From contig JAJEKB010021701.1 in assembly GCA_022393335.1 (NCBI GenBank), positions 101,965-165,964 of the forward strand: a stretch of DNA of 64,000 nt, read 5' to 3'. This DNA is from Macrotrachela quadricornifera. Its lineage: Eukaryota; Rotifera; Eurotatoria; Philodinida; Philodinidae. The notes below the pieces were generated by a model. The model was not told the DNA's origin. It ran no database searches and saw nothing but the letters and a program-made list of their open reading frames with translations. The position numbers and the translations under genes are program-made. Numbering within the stretch: the first letter of the stretch is position 1; each line of letters begins with the position of its first letter. Below are positions 61,121-64,000 of this stretch, in pieces.

Positions 61121-63522
61121 AATTAATGGGATGAACTGATAACTTTTATTTATTTTCAGCTATTCATTATTATATTTTGATTGCTGTGTAATTATGATTG
61201 AAAAGAAATATATGAATGGAAATAAATTGATGTATATTTATATTCGCGCGCGCGCGACCAGAGCGACCCTGGTTGTGGGAGGTGCAAAGGCCGGCAACAA
61301 CAAGATGATGTACATACATACAGATCTTTCTGATGTTCTGGGTCCCATACATGAGGATCTATCTGCATCGAATTAATGCAGAATACATGCAATAATTCGA
61401 CACTAAAAGAAAATTAATAGAATAATAATCGGACAGCACTCACTCTCACATCCATGGAGAAAAATTTTAGATGGAAATAGATAGACTACTCTTTCTATTG
61501 CAATGTAACAGTAGTATATTTATTTCCGAAAAAGATTCGTAAATGCTTAAATTTTGAATGTTTTTCATTCGATTGATTAGTTTTCTTTCATATTCAATTT
61601 GTTATTGATTATCAATAAAATAACTGTTGCATTTGGAACAGAAAGAGTCATTTAATTGATAATCAATAACAAGTTAAATATTAAAAAAACTATTCAGTCG
61701 AAGAAAATCTAAAAAAATTTTTAAGGGCTCTATCTAAGACTAACTAACTTATTCTTAAGAGACTTATTGAAATAAATGATAAATCTCAGTCTCTTATATA
61801 TGATATTATGACAATGATCATTTATTGACAAAGCGGCTGGCTTTGCCAGTCATATTTGTTTCCTTTTTTGAAAGAAAGGATAATAGGGCGTTTCAATACT
61901 CTAGCTAAAATGCTTAAAGTTTGTGTGTCTATCTGTCCTAACCAATCAGAAAAGAGCAATGATTATACCGATAATACTAGAATGTAATAGTTCCTAAAAA
62001 TATTTTCAAAGGGTTTTGGGGGTCGGGGAATCAAATCAGTGTTTCTAATGGAAATGTTAAACAAAATGTATCTGTGCACTTATGCTTCTGAGATCAAAGT
62101 GTACATGTACACTTTGGTTTTAGAAACAAAATGCACAAAGTGCACTGAAAAAGTTTTATAATATAGAAAGAACAATGAAATGTTATTTTTGTTCATAAAT
62201 ACTATCAAGTAATACCAAGTATATAAATACATTATATTTTTAAGTTTTACTGTTCTTGTTCGAGATCTATATCTAGAATCAAACACATATCTTTTTTAAA
62301 TGTACACGATGAATTTTTTAACAAAATGTATCATGTACACTTTGTTTTTCTGAGCAAAGTGTACATCACAATATACATGGCGAACATCAGCTGTACTGCA
62401 CATTTTGCTCCTGCTGTATACACCTGCCATTGGAAATACTGAATCGAATGGTACTATTGGTTTTTTATGATTTTGCAAAAACATATTTATTTTAAAAAAA
62501 TAGTTATCTTCTATAAAGTTTCATCAAACGTTTTTGGGGTTAGAGAATATAATGGTGCCATTAGTTTTTGAAATTTTTTAGATAATTTTTTTACTGAAAA
62601 AAAAGCTTGTTTTCACGAAATAACGATTTGTTTCGTGGATTGGAGGGGAGATCATATAACATAAAATACGTTTGTTGTTATACAGGGACGCTCCCTTCTA
62701 AAGTTTTTCTCCATCTTACTGTATCTAAGCCAATTTGAAAACGTTTTCAGCTACATTAATATCATAAGCTTGTAATATTCTAGTTCGAAACTATATGGAG
62801 GGTAAAGAATTCTCATATGGAGTCAATTTTGCGGTTAGTAATAAGTTACCAAACAATTCGTAATTAGTTTTACTTTTTTTCCTAAGAAGTTTGATCCAAG
62901 AAGGTCAAAAATTAATAAATGAAAACTGAGTTGGTTTGTCAAATAATTAATAGTAAATAATATAAAATGTCTCCAGTAATACTCCATCAAAGACAATTTA
63001 CTGTGAGGAATCGAAAAACTGGAGTTACTTTATCAATATTGATAGGTATTACATAATGATAAATTAATTTATCATCATTTCTAATAAAACTTGACTGATC
63101 GTTATCGAGTAGGGAAAATACGAATTTGAAGTCAGTAAAAATGTTTGTGATCGAACTGCTGGTTATTTTAACCTTGGTTTACAGATATCCGAAGGTTGTG
63201 AATCTAAGTTCAATATTGATTCTAATAGGAACATTTTTCTTTGTACATTATGTCATTGAGTTTTTAAAACCAAAAGAAAGAAAAGAAATAAGAATGTTAA
63301 TAGGAAAGAATTTTATTTTATTTTATAAGAAGACAACAAAAAGAAAATTCATTAGGATAGCATAGAAGAAGAAAAAACATTTGATTTATATATATATATT
63401 GAATGTAGTTATAGAAATGAATAAAAAAAGATGTTGATGAATTAATAACAAAAAAACAATATTTTAAAATTGTATAACAAGTTACAGCATCAAATGTATA
63501 GATTAATTCAATAAGAATTATT
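61121..63522. other. Intergenic with small repeats
   Basis: No supported gene. It contains a (CG)n run with a GC-rich ~110-bp block (61241-61350), a hairpin of ttgttattgattatcaat and its complement (61600-61672), and clusters of tgtacactttg/caaagtgtaca (62095-62420). The frame at 63126-63365 encodes a hydrophobic then basic peptide and is probably spurious. Confidence 0.5.
62095..62420. repeat. CAAAGTGTACA inverted-word clusters
   Basis: caaagtgtacatgtacactttg (a 22-bp palindrome, about 62095-62116) is followed by cacaaagtgcac near 62135 and, about 200 bp on, by atgtacactttg and caaagtgtacatc (about 62330-62370). The words face each other and could pair locally or across the gap. Confidence 0.6.
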
Positions 63523-64000
63523 TTAATTTAATAAATAAAAATATTGAAAAATAATAAGGAATAAGATAAATATTATTGATGATATATTTCGGTGAGTATT
63601 TGATAGAATTCTTGTTTCATTTAATATTAAACCTTCGGAATTTTGAATTATCATTGGTAATAATCCATCATTACAATTATCTGTATAACAACAATTTATA
63701 CGATGATTTGGTATATTTAATTCTTCACAATCTTTTATTCCACGTAAAATTAATTTTTTTGTTTTAGTATTTGGATCAAATGTATGATCACTCTAAACAA
63801 ATTAAACAAGTATTAAAAAGAAAACAATATGTCATATAAATTTATACCAAACAAGCATAACTTGGATTATAATGAAGACTTGCAACATTATTTTCATTAC
63901 TTTCATCACCAATTTCAAATATTAATGGAAGCTGACAAGAATAATCTGATTCACTACATGTATAACATAAAATTGTTGAGATATGTTTAATAAATCCTAA
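63523..64000 (-). CDS. Ly6/uPAR-type (LU domain) protein, 3' part
   Basis: Minus-strand exons: 64000-63848 (continues beyond the window) and 63792-63523, joined in phase. The first reads ...ISTILCYTCSESDYSCQ and ends PSYACL. The second runs from SDHTFDPNTK through IKDCEELNIPNHRINCCYTD-NCND to a hydrophobic tail (IFILFLIIFQYFYLLN). CxxC near the start and CCxxxxCN near the end are the signature of the three-finger LU domain. The tail suggests a GPI anchor, so a cell-surface location is likely. The start codon and signal peptide lie outside the window. Ligand unknown. Confidence 0.75.

Noticed and set aside
63126..63365. 79-codon ORF with a hydrophobic stretch
   Set aside because: Needs a TTG start for full length, ends in a Lys/Arg-rich AT-biased tail, and has no neighbours or splice sites supporting it.

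Overview
This is a eukaryotic, AT-rich, transposon-dense window. Spliceosomal genes with mostly 45-100 bp introns, a 9-exon F-box gene, an NHL-repeat gene, a Penelope-like retroelement, mariner and hAT-type elements, and one intronless gene of bacterial type together suggest a bdelloid rotifer (Adineta, Rotaria or Didymodactylos type). That assignment is inference, not a database match.

Layout. About 1-33 kb is repeat-rich. It holds a 50-bp tandem repeat, a 723-bp palindrome, a broken 3' copy of a GAPDH gene (2607-3229), a hairpin MITE, a 13-kb F-box gene (7011-19970) whose introns carry a 1.8-kb palindrome and several MITEs, and a 5.1-kb foldback (21425-26518). The foldback contains an inner TIR element, a tandem array that mimics micro-exons, a palindromic MITE and a mariner copy. 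It is followed by a LINE RT fragment, a Penelope-like element and two mariner-type MITEs, one of which holds the 400-N assembly gap.

About 33.7-52.6 kb is a compact gene island. Exon chains were rebuilt by hand and all close in phase: an N-terminal extension resembling CheD fused to full-length GAPDH (33691-36769), a small membrane protein (37196-37964), an SLC17-type MFS transporter on the minus strand (38364-40617), a secreted twelve-cysteine protein (40984-41646), a melanotransferrin-like protein on the minus strand (43898-46961), a NEDD1-like WD40 protein (47263-49787) and a TraB-domain protein (49956-52590).

About 52.6-64 kb is sparse again. It has an intronless gene with CDP-glycerol/TagF-like glycosyltransferase features on the minus strand (54144-55364), a TTAA-flanked element, a nested inverted repeat abutting an NHL six-blade propeller gene (60207-61120), and the 3' end of a Ly6/uPAR-type gene running off the right edge on the minus strand (63523-64000).

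The genes do not form an obvious pathway. The two points most worth following are the CheD-like/GAPDH fusion and the density of long inverted repeats, many lying inside introns, where the pre-mRNA would fold into long double-stranded RNA.
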